Source: Eretmocerus hayati
Taxonomy: Eukaryota > Arthropoda > Insecta > Hymenoptera > Aphelinidae
Assembly: GCA_029851415.1 (NCBI GenBank)
Contig: CM056743.1
Location: 63,642,186-63,706,185, forward strand
DNA: 64,000 nt
Direction of reading: 5' to 3'
Positions 9,770-22,140 of this stretch are shown here, piece by piece. Both the position numbers and the translations under genes were made by a program. Below the pieces are notes generated by a model. That model made no database searches. It was not told where the DNA came from and worked only from the letters and a program-made list of their open reading frames with translations. Each line of letters begins with the position of its first letter. Position 1 is the first letter of the stretch.

Positions 9770-11840
9770 CTTCCTGATCGCCGATGCATTCACCAACAGA
9801 ACTTGGCGGCTGAAAAACGAGAATGTAAATGATGAGCGCTCTGAGTTTTTGTTATCCTCGGTATCCGGGTTCGCAAATTCCTCGCGATGACCCTGATGAT
9901 TCCAAGAAGGAATAGTTGTCGTGTCAAGTGCACACGAGAGTCTGCGTGATCGACTCTTCTTGTTCTTCATTCGCGGCTGCAGCGATCCTTATAATTTGGC
10001 GCTCGGGAGAGTAGAAGATAGAATAACTGTCGCACTATAGTGATGTGTTCTTCTCAGTACTCCACCCATCCAGCTGCTCGTGGAGACACTGTTCAAAAGA
10101 GGAATGAATATCATGCCTCAGGTACACGTGAGAGCCCGCGGGATTGATTTTTTGGTCATCATTTGCAGCTGCAGTGGTTATGCCAATTCACGGCGCTCGG
10201 CATAAAATGTATAATAATAGTTTCTCTACAGTTTTGTCTTGATTGTCGAAGCTCGATCCGGCAATTTGGTCGCGGTGCCACTGATTGAAATAGGCATGAA
10301 ATCCGTGCCACGTGCACGCAAGGGCCCGCGCGGTAAATTTTTCCATTTGGCCGAGTCTACATAGACGCGCTCACCCTGGGCGCGCGCGCTCCCTCCACCT
10401 TAACACCGGAGTAGGTCCAGGAAATGGGATTTGAAAATCTTTCGGTGAGTGTTCCCTCTCAATCGAAGTACTGGCACGGGTTTGTGAGATGAAACACACA
10501 CAGCTTATTGCGTAAATCGACCAAAAAATTGGTTTGCATTGAATAGAGATCGAATAATGAGAGGCGTGGTTGTGTCTCATAAGAGCATCTCCCAACCTTT
10601 CATCGGGTCTCCAACTCGCAAACCATTCGGCAATATTCAGCATCATCTTGATCATGGTACTTATTCCAAAAGCTGAATAATGAGCTAAAGTGTATGAAAT
10701 CCTGATTAAGAACACCCGAGATGTCCCAAATTTACGGAGGAGTGACTCTTGTAACACAAATTTGATCTTTGGTGTTCATGGAATAGCTCGATTCTTCTCA
10801 ACCAGAATTCCGCACACCTTTGCTTATTTCACAGTTTCTGGAGAAAGTCTCAATGAAAGCCCAAAATAATGTTGAATCTTGTTGAACAGGCCGCGAGTTA
10901 GGAACCTGAGAAGTTGGGGGTCTGGTGATATGAGGCACATCGATCGACATCCAATTCTCTCACTTTTCGATCTCTATCAGATGCAAATCAATTTTTTGGT
11001 CGATTAACGCGATAAACTGGCCGTTTTCCATCTCAAAAACCCGCGTTGATACTCCGATTGAGAGGGAACACTCGTCAAAAGATTTTCAAATCCCATTTTC
11101 GGTACCTAGTCCGGTGTTTGGGTGGAGAGTGCGAGCGGAGAGAGCGCGCGCGCCTCGAGTGAGCGCGTCTATGTAGACTCGGCCTTTCGATCATTCGCGG
11201 CTGCAGAGGTCATCATAGTTTAGCGCTCGGGTAGAAAAATGTAGAATAATGGTCGCGCTTGTTTTTTGTTCTTCTCATTACTCGAACCGGCAAACTGCTC
11301 ACGGTGACAATGAGAAATGAATTTCGTGCCTCGCGTGCACACGAAAGCTTGCGCGATCAATATCCTTCGTCGTTATTTGCGGATGCAGCGGTCATGCAAA
11401 TTCGCGTTGCTCAGAGAAAATCTATGATAGTCACTAGATAGTTTGATGTTTATTCTCGGAGCTCGGAACTGCCGAACAAGTCGCGATGACACTGTTTGAG
11501 AGAAGGTATGGAATTCGTGCCATGTAAACACGAGGACTCGCGTGATTAATTTCTTTCACCGATCATTTGCTGCTGCAGAAGTCATCTTACTTCGGCGCTC
11601 CGGGAGAAACGCGTATGAAATGGTCGCACTCGTTCTCTATTTCTCTCGGTACTCGATCCAGCGAACTCGTCGTGGTGACAAAGGGCAATCAATTCCGTGC
11701 CTCGTGCACAGGAGAGGCCGTCCAAACAAATTTTTCTGAAGACACTCGCGGCTGCACTAATCATCATAACTGATCGGCGCTAGGGGAAACAATATAAAAT
11801 TTTTGGCTCATCTTTCGCGGCTGCACTGGTTATCAGATTT
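9770..11840. repeat. Satellite array of ~180-192-bp units
   Basis: Diverged units recur with the landmark TTCGCGGCTGCAGCGGTCAT at about 9971, 10163, 11194, 11376, 11563 and 11745. Each is followed by GGCGCTCGGG, a TGTAGAATAATGGTCGCAC part, a TACTCGATCCGGCAA part and GTGCACACGAGAGCCCGCG. At least seven units can be counted when the inserted 836-bp element is removed; the first (from about 9770) is the most diverged. No coding function is apparent. Confidence 0.75.
10349..11184. mobile_element. 836-bp foldback transposon, TSD TTT
   Basis: The TIR begins GGCCGAGTCTACATAGACGC at both ends, flanked by TTT (10346-10348 and 11185-11187). The arms continue inward as an imperfect inverted repeat of about 200 bp or more, including GGGATTTGAAAATCTTT and GAGTGTTCCCTCTCAATCG with their inverses. 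It sits inside one satellite unit. The same TIR bounds the 133-bp element at 31074-31206. No transposase is encoded. The superfamily is not assigned. Confidence 0.85.
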
Positions 11841-12732
11841 CGGATAGTTATGGAGAACGGATTTGGCTCTCGTGCGTAATCGATTCGATTTCCTGCAAGG
11901 AATAATGATTGAAGAAAAAAGGCACTCATGACAATTTTTGAAGTGTGGATACGTACTCGCAGTTTTATACTCACATTTTTTGCCTCAGAGAGACCCGGTG
12001 TTGTAAGTGTTGTCACGCAGCTCGCTCTGGACCCAGAGTTTGACTTCCCTGTAGACGATGCACGAGAGATAATGAAAACACAGCGTCATGTACAGAAGAC
12101 GTAGACGCTCCAGGAGACGACGAAGACGTACACACGAGAGAAAGGCCGTTAGAGCAACAAGTCCAGACTGATACGGCTCGTTGCGATTTCTATCGAAACG
12201 CTCCAAGTTCTGACTTCGTGCGCAACTTTCTTGCGTCTTCGCACCTGTCTGGAAGTGAATCATTCATCCTTCGGCCACGCGTTATGCTAGCGCTCTGTTC
12301 ACTGATAGGGATCCTTGTTGGAGCAGACAATTGATCCAGCTCGGCCTTCGCGCGCTTCGACATTCTTTGGAGCACGGCCAAGATACCTGGGACTGCGATA
12401 TCCATCGTGATCGTGCACTTCGATGACGGCGATCCATGACCAACTATATTGTATTGACATCACCGAAGACCTGCCCCTTGGGACTACATCATCGCCATCG
12501 AGCGAATCAACCACAATCACGAGTTTTCGAGTGAGTTCTTTCTTGCGTTACCCGGATACGTTTTTTCGCGTCGCTATCATCATAGGCAATGATTATTCAT
12601 CTAACTTGCAAGAGAGCCAATTACTTCATCATCCGAAGTACCGTGAATTGTTCGATGATTAAAAGGGATTTACTCCCAAGATATCAGTGGGTACACTCAT
12701 TAGAATATTTACGAGTTAGGACAAAGAACGTC

Positions 12733-12763
12733 GATCAATCGCGGTGTGTCACCGCGATTGATC
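12733..12763. other. Perfect 14-bp hairpin upstream of transposase
   Basis: GATCAATCGCGGTG and CACCGCGATTGATC flank the loop TGT. A second, imperfect hairpin (AATCACGG/CCGTGTGATT) follows at about 12780-12800. They lie about 100 bp before the transposase start and could be subterminal binding sites or an RNA structure. Confidence 0.6.
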
Positions 12764-12865
12764 AACTTCGGGTATAGATAATCACGGTCTCCGTGTGATT
12801 GAACGTGCGTGTTTTTTATTCTCTCGATAGATTCATTTTTTTTTCCAATTTCAATCGTTCTTGTG

Positions 12866-14345
12866 ATGACCAGGCCAAAGGGAACTTCGAATTTGGAGAG
12901 CTATCATTTTACGAAACACCGAGGTATGGCTTTTCAACCCAGCCAAGGAAACCTCATCCGGATGAGGACTTTGATGGAACTGGGATACGATGATGACGAG
13001 GTCGGTCACGAAAAGAATTGCTCTCGTCGCACCGCACGTAGATGGCGAGTTTGTTCTCTTGATGAAGAGGCTATCGAGGAAGATCACGATTTGAGAGAGA
13101 AGTATGAAGCGCGGTACGGGCCTACAGAAGAACAGGAGAACGAAATCCTCGACCTAGCCTTTGACGAGTCATTTCTGCCGATCACCCAGCATGCAGCTCG
13201 ATTGGCCATGCCATTTTATTCTAGGACTTGCCGAAAAGTTCTCCATCGGAACGGAATCCATGTTCGGGAAACACGAAAAAAGTCCTTCCAAAATCTTAAC
13301 GGACTGGATATGCCGATCCAGTTTGCTGAACACCACATCCATTGGCCTGTGCAACGTTAGCACCGGACCGTTTCCATAGACGAAAAAGTATTTCCGTCGA
13401 ATAAAAAATAGATGTTGCGGGGTTTGGAGGCTCGACAATCAGAGGTGAGTCGAAAAATATTCACTGTAGGCGTAGATAATTGTTTCTCGATTTTTCCTTT
13501 CATATTTATTTCAACGCCAGTTAAAGTCGAGCTCGCTCCGACCTCAGTTTTTTCCACGATAGTCATCTCTAATATTGAAATAAAATTATAGCAGATTTTG
13601 AAAATTAATTGACATATCAACAATTCGTCTCGTTATTTCATTCAGTCTTTGACCACTTCTTTTGTAGTCGCTTGCTTCGGAATCGATTCTGAGAATTTTA
13701 TCTGATTTAGCTAATTTATTCGAGGAGTACGGTCACCGCAACTACTGCGTGGGGATTCAGCGAGGTGATACCTTCACCGTATTGGAAAAATCAATAGTGA
13801 TGCACATCCTGATACAGCTCTGATCATGAATTCGCATTCCTATCACTATTTTCCAGATACTACCAGCAAAACATCATACATACAAATGAGAGCGGACGAG
13901 TCACACGGCCTTACTTTGGTTGGGTGTCAGGCGACGGAGCTGTGGATTTGGTCCTCATTGACAGACATCTAACGTCTGAAGGCTACGTCAGGATATTGAA
14001 TGATGTGCTGTACCCATCTATCACGTAGAGATACCCCGGCAACGATGTGATCGACGTGGTGGAGGAAAACAGCCCTGTGCCTACAGGTCGAATAGTCCGG
14101 CGATGGTATGCCGACCACCCCCGCATAAATAGGTTGCCTTTGCCACCTCGCTCGCCGGAGCTCAATATTATAGAAAACGCGTGGGCGCTGATGGTCCGAG
14201 AATGGAGGCCGCACGGTGGTAATCGCGACCTCCTGGAGCAACGGGTGGCTGCTTCTTGGGAAGGCCTGAGGGGTCGTCCAGAATATTTCGCATCTCTGGC
14301 GGATTCTATAAGCCGTTGTCTCCACGAGAATTATCGACGCTCAAG
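12866..14345 (+). pseudogene. Tc1/mariner-like transposase, decayed, with intron
   Basis: The likely start is MTRPKGT at 12866. Residues from about 25 on form a helix-turn-helix typical of Tc1-like transposases (LMELGYDDDEVG, then CSRRTARRW). The catalytic core is split: SIDEKVF gives the first Asp, then after a gap WVSGDGAVDLV, then VVEENSP where the second Asp is Glu, and 35 residues later SPELNIIENAW with the final Glu. In-frame TAG codons occur at 13358, 13409 and 14026. GTGAGT at 13445 and TTTTCCAG ending at 13856 suggest a 412-bp intron, though the frame shifts by one across it. Family membership is clear from motif order; activity is excluded. The frame then runs into the right arm of the inverted duplication. 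Confidence 0.75.
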
Positions 14346-14866
14346 GCCGACGCATCTACTACTGAAGCACTTCCCGAGAGCCGAATGGATCCCGCGCAGT
14401 ACTCCTCTTCTCCCTATATTTGCCTGCCTAGAATTTCAATTCTTTCGCATGAAACTATTTTTTGGCCACACATCTGTCGTCTTTCGATTCATGTTTTACT
14501 TGCGTGACGAGAGAACACCTGACGTAACTCCGCGGTCCATCACTTCGTATCAAAATCTCACTTCACTTCGAAAAAGTCTGGAGATGAAAAATACAACACT
14601 GAAGCTACCTGCGACGACTGCTGCTCGTGTCTCTTGCGCCACGTGGGTCTTATATATCATATTTGTTTCCAAACGCGAGCGTCTGGTCTGTCTATATCTA
14701 GATCTATCTGTCAGTCGGACAGTGTGCTCTCCCACTCTGTCTCTCTTCTTCTCCCCCTACTGACCTCACCTCTCTTGTTCGTGCTCCCTATACTCAGTTC
14801 CAACTCCCGAAGCCGGAGCTATCGTCATCGTCTGTCCTCGTCACCTCGTTCTTGCCATTGTCGCAG

Positions 14867-15178
14867 TTTTTCAGCCGCAGCCATCACATCAGTCTCGTTG
14901 GGCGCTCTGTGCCGGAGCAAGATGCAGTATGTAGTCTGCTCCGAGTCGTCGCCGTCATCCATCAGTCTGACGTAACTTCAGATATTATAAGAATTGATGT
15001 AGAAGAGCTGATCAACTGCGATGGCATCGTCGTCTGCCACTCCTGCAGCAGTCGCCCGGGCCCTAATTCTCGTCGTCTCGTTGAGGGAAGAACGATTTTG
15101 CGGCTGTATGGCGTCAATTTCAAGATTGACCAGCTGCATTACTTCAGCATCAATGCGCGAAACATACGAGCTTGACAA
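14867..15178 (+). pseudogene. Splice-bounded exon (right copy), with nonsense codon
   Basis: The acceptor TTCTTGCCATTGTCGCAG precedes 14867 and the donor CAA|GTGAGT follows 15178. The exon is 312 bases, nine more than its inverted partner at 7888-8190, which explains an extra three residues after LLRV. The core CDGIVVCHSCSSRPGPNSRR is identical to the partner. A TGA replaces the Arg codon two codons before the donor, so this copy would make a truncated product or act only as RNA. Confidence 0.55.
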
Positions 15179-15440
15179 GTGAGTTTATAATCATTATTGT
15201 AATGTTCACAATGTAAATATCGGCACTTATGATAAATACGTGGCAGGTCAGACTGAAAGTCATTCAGAAGTGATTCATAGGCTCGTCATCTTATGAATTT
15301 TGTTCATCTTGACACGTGACATCGGAGGCTTGGAGCCTAAATTACTGCTCACTGCTGAGCGTCTTGCGAAGGTCGCACACATTTAAACAAAAAATTAACC
15401 CCCCTTAGCTTCTTGAGTCGGAATTTTGTGAGTCGGAAAT

Positions 15441-15701
15441 GTGCGGGACTGTGTGCGTGATGAACCCCGAAACTTTATTTTGTGTTCCTGTGAATTCGTC
15501 AAACTTAGTCTTTACATGAATCAAACTTGCACGGAGGATGATGCATCCACGAAGAATAAAAAACTGAAAACTACTCTTTTAGGTTTGGCGACAATTCAGC
15601 TTGTGTTGGAATACGCCCTATACATGACGCAGCTTGGGGCAATGTTGCAGCTGATGTGTGCCGTGAATGCCATCATCAGCAAAGAGGACACTGAGAGATA
15701 G
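15441..15701 (+). CDS. Gene-segment exon, distal (right copy)
   Basis: An open frame that ends with TAG at the arm border, right after ISKEDTER. It shares YALYMTQLGAMLQLMCAVNA with the left copy. The two copies differ by an indel near NQTCTEDDAS, upstream of which a second frame is equally well kept. Family unknown. The hydrophobic core could be a membrane helix. Confidence 0.4.
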   Translation: MRDCVRDEPRNFILCSCEFVKLSLYMNQTCTEDDASTKNKKLKTTLLGLATIQLVLEYALYMTQLGAMLQLMCAVNAIISKEDTER

Positions 15702-15703
15702 AA

Positions 15704-18700
15704 GTTTACTATAGAATCTATTATCGATGAAATGAGTATGCGACAGCAGTGGGAGCAGAAAAGAAAAAGAGGAGAGAATCATCAACAAGACTTTTAGAAT
15801 TGGTGAAGGATTAGATCAGCCGTTTTTGTTCCCAACAACGTCACATTTTAACATCAAAACTCATGGTGCCTAGTGCCATCCATTTTGCCCTGTTGCTTCA
15901 TTCAGTTGCCATTTATGGAACATTCCAATATAGGAGATGGCCTGTGAAATTTGTTATGATTGTTGGATTGATTTTCATGGAATCAAGAGGACGTTGGAAA
16001 CTTTTAGTGGAGTGTTGTGACTTAATAGACTATCAGCAACCGTGACAGTTGCACTCTTTATGGAGAAATCCATCTCTATCTCTTCTGAGATGATTATAAT
16101 ACTTTTCTATGGAGGTTTGAGATGAAAAGTCAATGAAAACTGGGAAATAAATTCAATCTTGACTCACCGGCTGAGCTTGATTGTGTATGAGATTTTAAAC
16201 TAATAAGGTGGACACAACTTTGTTATTCTAAGTGATTCCTCTCAATTGCCAGATGTAATATATGATCACTTTTAGTCTTTGGTTACTTTTCGTCTCATAC
16301 ATTATGTTTCAGGAGTCTCGTATTTACCCTTCATAGAGTACTGAGACAACGATGTTATACGTACTATTTCTTATTGTATTTCAAATGATGTGAGAGTCAT
16401 TAGTGAATGGCAGGCAAAAAATCAATCACTAAAACATGCAGGCATTTTATTCTAATTTTTGGTAATGCGCTTCATTTTTTGAAAATCAAATAAATATTTG
16501 AATTGTGTGGTAATAGACTCTTGTGTAGTTGGACTTGTGGGAAACCTCATGTATAATCGTTTTATTCTCTGGCAGGAATTGTTATGACAGTGCAAGACTC
16601 TCAGACTTTTTCAACTCCTCGTTCAGTCCAATGACTGGTGAATTTTATCACAAAATCTGTGCTTCATTCTATTGAACGATTCAGGTCCTCTGAATGTTAA
16701 GTCAGCAAAGCTCGGCAGGTGTGTTTGATGTAAGTAGTATAGTGAGTTTTCGTGCCCTTAACTTCTTCCTAGGTGATGGATGATAGCAGTGTTACATTTC
16801 TCTCCCTGATTGTGTGAACTCACCAGAGTGGAACAGGAATGAACTGATGGCCTAATGTATAGTTCCTCTGTGATGATCTGACATATGTCGGAAGAGAATA
16901 CTTCCACTCATCTCAACGAGTCCATATGCATTTGATCACTTCAAAGACATACCAATTTCACTTTCACTTATACAAAACATATCAGTGCTGCGGTTACATT
17001 CTCCCGATTTTATGAAGTTCAAACAATAAGAGCAACAGATGGTTTACTTTTATAGAATAAAATTTGAATCTATCAAGGCTTTTGGCTTTTCGTATCTATT
17101 TTCTACACGGATACTGTTTGGAATCACCGAGGCCCACACACTTCTCCCAATTTATCCACTAAGAGTCAAATATCAGACAGAATCTTCTATGATTATCCGC
17201 ATTTTTCCATCTGGGGACTTTGGTTCTACCCAAAAGTTGGCAAGGGCGACTGTGTTCAAGTGGCGGAGAGACTAACCGTGCCCCAAATTTCTCATGTTGA
17301 ACCTTCCCATCCAAGTCAATCAATTGATGAAGGGGAAGACAAAGAGATGTTGGTGGGATAATGAGCCATTGCTGTTACAATGCATCATCACTTGAAGCAG
17401 AGGAGAACTTTCAGACAATCCAAGGATTTTTACGTTCCCAGCTTACCTGGGACCCCAAGCTACATCAGAATTCAAACGCACAATCCCTTAGTTTCCAGCG
17501 AATTCACTGGATGCCTGGATGAGCAAGTCAATATGTCATTGTGCACTGCAGCTGCCTCTGATGACAAGAAGAGAGCCTATTCCCGACATACAACTTCAAA
17601 TCAACATTCCCTTGCTTGACCAAACATGAAAACTAACTGAGTTTCTCGTAACAACTCATAATCCATCCAGCATTTTGCTGAGATCACCTACTTGAAGTCT
17701 ATACAATTTCTAAGCAAACAACTTGCTCAGAACTGTCAGGTATTCAGGATTTCTCACTTTTGAGCGCGAAGAAAACACCACCTGATCTACTCACACCCTC
17801 CCGCAACAAAGCCTAACCTCATCTCATTCCTCATCATACATTGATTTTATCCCAACAAAACATCAGTTGTCGCCATAAACCATCTGAGATCCAGCTGCTC
17901 GATTTTCCTCGCGTCCCTCCAGAACCTCATCTTTTTTCATTTGTTGATATCCAATGGAATCACAAAAGGTATCCTACTTGCTCCTTATGGGAATATGTTT
18001 CCCAGTGTACATGTCTGAAATTCCTCATGCAACTTCTTTGAGGGCTCCAAAACCAAAACCTTTCATGTAGATAATCTGAAAAAATTCGCTAAGCGACTCA
18101 CAGGATTCGTTGCCGAGACCGTATCTCCCTATTCTAACCCTTCCCTGGACTAACGCGGTTTCGACGATTATTCCTCGACTAAAATTTTTCTCGCTCACTT
18201 TTCCTTGATTAAAGTGAATATACCTCGTTCCAATCATTTCCGCGTCAATTCTTTCTTGGGATTTATCGTCGAGTTGTCATTTCCCTATGTCCAAAGTACC
18301 GGAATAGTTCATCTCCGCACTTTGAGGAGTAATTTTTCGCAAGAATTCACTTCCGCTAGATCCTTCAATCGCGGGGTCCGTGCTCTACTGGAAGTCTGCT
18401 TTTCTCGAAATGACAGAATCAATTCTAGTGTCAAAATGTCAGGTCCGTGCTTTGCTACCGTATCATTTGCAGGAATATATTTTTTTAGAATCTTCGGAAG
18501 TGAGACTCATCACGCATTCTAAAAGTTAAGACTCTTCCATGTCCATTTAAGTATTCTGAGAGACCCCCCAACGCTCACCCAAACAATAAAAATTCAGGAA
18601 CGAATTCTCCAAAAGTACTCGCTCAAGAATTTGTTCTGTAAGTCGTTTAGCGATTTTTTTCAGATGACCCACATGAAAGATTATGTTTTCGGAGCCTACA

Positions 18701-19257
18701 AAGAAGGGGTTTGAAAAATTTCAGACATGTACACAGCTTTCTTCTACAATTTCACTTTTAGAGGCCAAAAGTCAAAAGTTTCTGGGATTTGCTTATATAC
18801 GCCCCTCAACGCACGATACTTCTGTCGTCTCACTAAAACCAAGGTCTGTGCCTGTCCACAGAGTGCTCAAATCTTAAAATAAGAATTCATGATCGTGCGA
18901 CTGATTCTGGGGGTGTTATAAGTCGGCCTCTCGGCACTTTTTTCCATCCACGAACTCATAGTGCTCTGGGAACTGAAACGCAGTCAAAAGCGAGAATTTA
19001 TGACAAACAAAGTTGTTGCAAAGTAAAAGGATTGAGTCAAAACAAGTGTTGTGTGATTTTTCGAAACTCCCTCATTTGGGAACCTATTTCCTGACATCAT
19101 TCCCCCCTATTCCTCCATCTTTGGGGTGCTGAAGGGCGACGAACCCTGCTCACAGAACAAAGTCTTGCGCCACATTTTGGGATTTTTTTAAAAAGTCGAT
19201 CCGAGATTTTTTATCGATTCGCTGAGCGTCAGAGGTTGACCGGCCGGGGATCTCTTA
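15704..19257. other. Decayed coding-like sequence, no identifiable gene
   Basis: Several stretches have protein-like composition but many stops: about 15720-16045 (ending DLIDYQQP), 17095-17330 (with FYPKVGKGDCVQVAERL) and 17380-17619 (with LPGTPSYIRIQTHNP). They could be remains of one or more old genes or a large element. 18000-19250 shows only short ORFs. I recognise no family. Confidence 0.35.
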
Positions 19258-19259
19258 TA

Positions 19260-21739
19260 CAGGGTGTCCGAAATGTAAGTACCCCCGCTACATTCTTTTG
19301 AGAAATGGTTGGGGATCAGGAAGAACCCTGGAACACGTGTCCCCTTATTATGAGGGAGACATCCGATGGTGGCCTTGTTTTTTACTTTGAAGGTAATTTT
19401 CAAGGTGATTTGGAGGTCAACTGGATTTTTTAAACGGTAACACGTACCTTTGACCTCGAATTCTGGAAGAACAAGAAAAATGATGAAACTTTTGTTTGAA
19501 ATTTTTTTGACTCGACTCGACCTTGGCGAGATAAATGGAGATCAGCACGGGTTGACGGTAACCGCGTCGCTCCAAGAGTGAGCATTTTATCGAAAAATGT
19601 TTCGGCTGAAAGTTGTTCATGATCACAGTACAAACGAGCTAATGATCTTGTTTTCGACCTTGGACGTTATTTTCAAGGTCATTTGAAGGTTAACTCGGTT
19701 TTTATAGAAACACCTATTTTGAACCTCAAATTCTTAAAAAAAACATGGAAGTGATGAAACTTTTGTTCGGGACTCTTTTTGACCCGACTTGATCTCGGCG
19801 AGATGAACGGAGGTTAGCACGGGTTGACGGTGACCGCTGTAACTCCAAGGGTGAGCATTCGATCGAAAAATGTTTGGGATATAAGTTGTTCATGATCACA
19901 GTAGAAAAGACATGATGACCTTGTTCCCGACCTTGGAGGTCATTCTGAGGTGATTTGGAGGTCAACTCGATTTTTCCAACGGAAACACCTACTTTTGACT
20001 TAGAATTCTGTCTACTGTGATGATGAACAACTGTTATCCCAAACATTCCTTGATAAGATGCTCACTCTTGGAGTTACAGTGGTCACCGTCAACCCGTGCT
20101 GACCTTCATCCATCTCGCCGAGGTCGAGTCGTGTCAAAAGAAATTCCGAACAAGAATTCCTTCATTTTTCATGTTCTTTCAGAATTCGAGGTCAAAACTA
20201 GGTGTTTCCGTTGGAAAAATCGAGTTGACCTCGAAATCACCTCAAAAATGACCTCCAAGGTCGGAAACAAGGTCATTAGGTCTTTTCTACTGTGATCATG
20301 AACAACTTATAACCCAAACATTTTTCAATAAAATGCTCACTCTTGGAGTTACAGCGGTCACCGTCAACCCGTGCTAACCTCCATTCATCTCGCCAAGGTC
20401 AAGTCGAGTCAAAAAGAGTCCCTAACAAAAGTTTCATAACTTTCCAGGTTTTTTCCAGAATTTGAGTTCAAAATAGGTGTTCCTATTCGAAAAATTCGGG
20501 TGCGTTTGAGAAACGCGTAAGGAACGGAGTTCCAAAATCCGCCTCGATAAGATGTGTGGAAATGTCAACAAAGTCTAAAACTTTGAGCGACTTCAAACTG
20601 AGGTTCAAGGTTTTGAATGCTCATCATATAACGATACCGATAAAGATGCACACCAATGAGCCCCTGAGTGATTGAGATAGTTTGCATCATTTTTTCAAGT
20701 ATTAAGCACTATTATGTAAAGAAAATGACGAGTTCTTGGCCTTGGGTGGACTCTTCAGAAGATTGTGGTGGGGGACATAAAAAGCTTCTAAATTTGAATC
20801 CGAATCCTCACTACTTAATTGCGGTTCACAGAATGCATCAGAGCCGATTGAATAAGAAGAGAATTTTATTGGGATTCACTGAATTGTTGGATTTAAGATG
20901 TCACAATGAAACTTCGTACCTTTAAGATATGGAAGCAATATCTGATTCATTAAGACTTTAAATTCTGTCCAGAGGAACACGTAGATATCACTTTCATCAT
21001 TTTATATCTAGCAATACTATCAACAACAATCGAATAGTGCTCCGTGCATATTCAAACGATAGACCATAGCAGACGGATTCCGGCATTCGGCATCTGATGA
21101 TGCGATAAGAAGTATGCTGATGAGAATGAGTACGCTCGGTTGCTTGCGCAAGCAGTATACCTATATCGCAAAAGTATCGCTTTTTCGTTGCATCGTATGG
21201 CGGGTTGCATCGAATCTCGTTCCACGGGGCCGTGTCGGTCAGCTGATCGCGAACGATTTTACTCCTCAGACGAGCGTAAAGGAACTCCGTTCCAAAAATC
21301 GAGTTGACCTTCAAATGACCTTGAAAATGACCTCCAAGGTCGGGAACAATGTCATTAGCTCGTTTGTACTGTGATCATGAACAACTTTCAGCCCAAACAT
21401 GTTTCGATGAATTGCTCACTCTTGAAGCGACGCGGTTACCGTCAACCCGTGCTGACCTCCATTTATATCGACAAGGTCATGTCGGGTCAAAAAAAATTCC
21501 AAACAAAATGTCGACATCTCTCTTGTTCTTTCAGAATTCTAGGTCAGAAGTAGGTGTTTCCGTTTTAAAAAATCCAGTTGCCCTCCGAATGGCCTTGAAC
21601 ATGGGCTTCAAGGTAAAAAACAAGGCCATCATCGGATGTTCCCCTCAAATAAGGGGACACGTGTTCTGGGTTTTTCCCGATTCCCAACCATTTCTGAGAA
21701 AAATGGGGGGGGGGAGGTACTCACTTTTCGGACACCCTG
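19260..21739. mobile_element. 2.48-kb foldback transposon, TIR CAGGGTGTCCG, TSD TA
   Basis: The ends read CAGGGTGTCCGAAATGTAAG and, inverted, CAGGGTGTCCGAAAAGTGAG, each flanked by TA (19258-19259 and 21740-21741). The arms meet at about 20005. Each arm is built from a block of about 270 bp containing GAGGTCAACTCGATTTTT, CACGGGTTGACGGT and AAGTTGTTCATGATCACAGT. There are two such blocks on the left and about three inverted on the right. No transposase ORF is seen. A TA duplication fits Tc1/mariner-type target choice, but other superfamilies also use TA. Confidence 0.8.
20498..21292. other. Insertion inside right arm of foldback element
   Basis: The repeat block breaks off after CGAAAAATTCGG and resumes at CCAAAAATCGAGTTGACC. 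The segment between is unrelated and is flanked by similar direct repeats containing the inverted core GGAACGGAGTTCC on the left and GGAACTCCGTTCC on the right. An ORF at 20668-20925 has no recognisable motif. Confidence 0.5.
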
Positions 21740-21741
21740 TA

Positions 21742-22140
21742 GAATACTTGAATGGATGTCAAAGATTCTCAACTTTCAGAGTTCATGATTTGGATTGCAC
21801 AATTGTTATGGTGGAGACTTGTGACATATCGATTATGAGAAAACCACGATCTTAGTCATTCCGATACCAATCCGGAGTGTTTTTGAACTTTTTGAAAGAT
21901 TTCATGGAACGGTTCATGAGGACTTCGTCCATATAAAATTTTCAACTGTCCCCATTCAAACAGAAGTTACTCTCAAGTGCGCTAGAGTCTGAGCGTAGCG
22001 AAGTGGATATCGTCCCCTGGTACTATTATCTTCTATTTCTCGGTATTTTGGAGTGCATCCGTTGATTACAGCAACTGTACACCGCCGAGAACGGCGTATA
22101 TATCGATAACTCCTACGAAGAAAAACACTTTCATAGCCGC
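21742..22140. other. No gene seen
   Basis: AT-rich sequence with short ORFs only; it lies between the foldback element and the 30-bp repeat array. Confidence 0.4.

Larger units (their letters stand above)
14385..15703. repeat. Right arm of large inverted duplication
   Basis: This is the diverged reverse complement of 6411-9006, lacking the three insertions of that arm. It starts just after the transposase remnant and ends at GAGGACACTGAGAG. It contains copies of both exon-like blocks and of the TATA/CACGTG block. Confidence 0.8.

Noticed and set aside
11985..12263. Minus-strand ORF as a further exon of the loop gene
   Set aside because: A GTGAGT donor lies just downstream, but the frame has a stop before it and no acceptor could be chosen.
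6411..15703. Arms of the inverted duplication as TIRs of one transposon
   Set aside because: The outer ends are followed by unrelated sequence and show no target-site duplication. I keep it only as a low-weight hypothesis.
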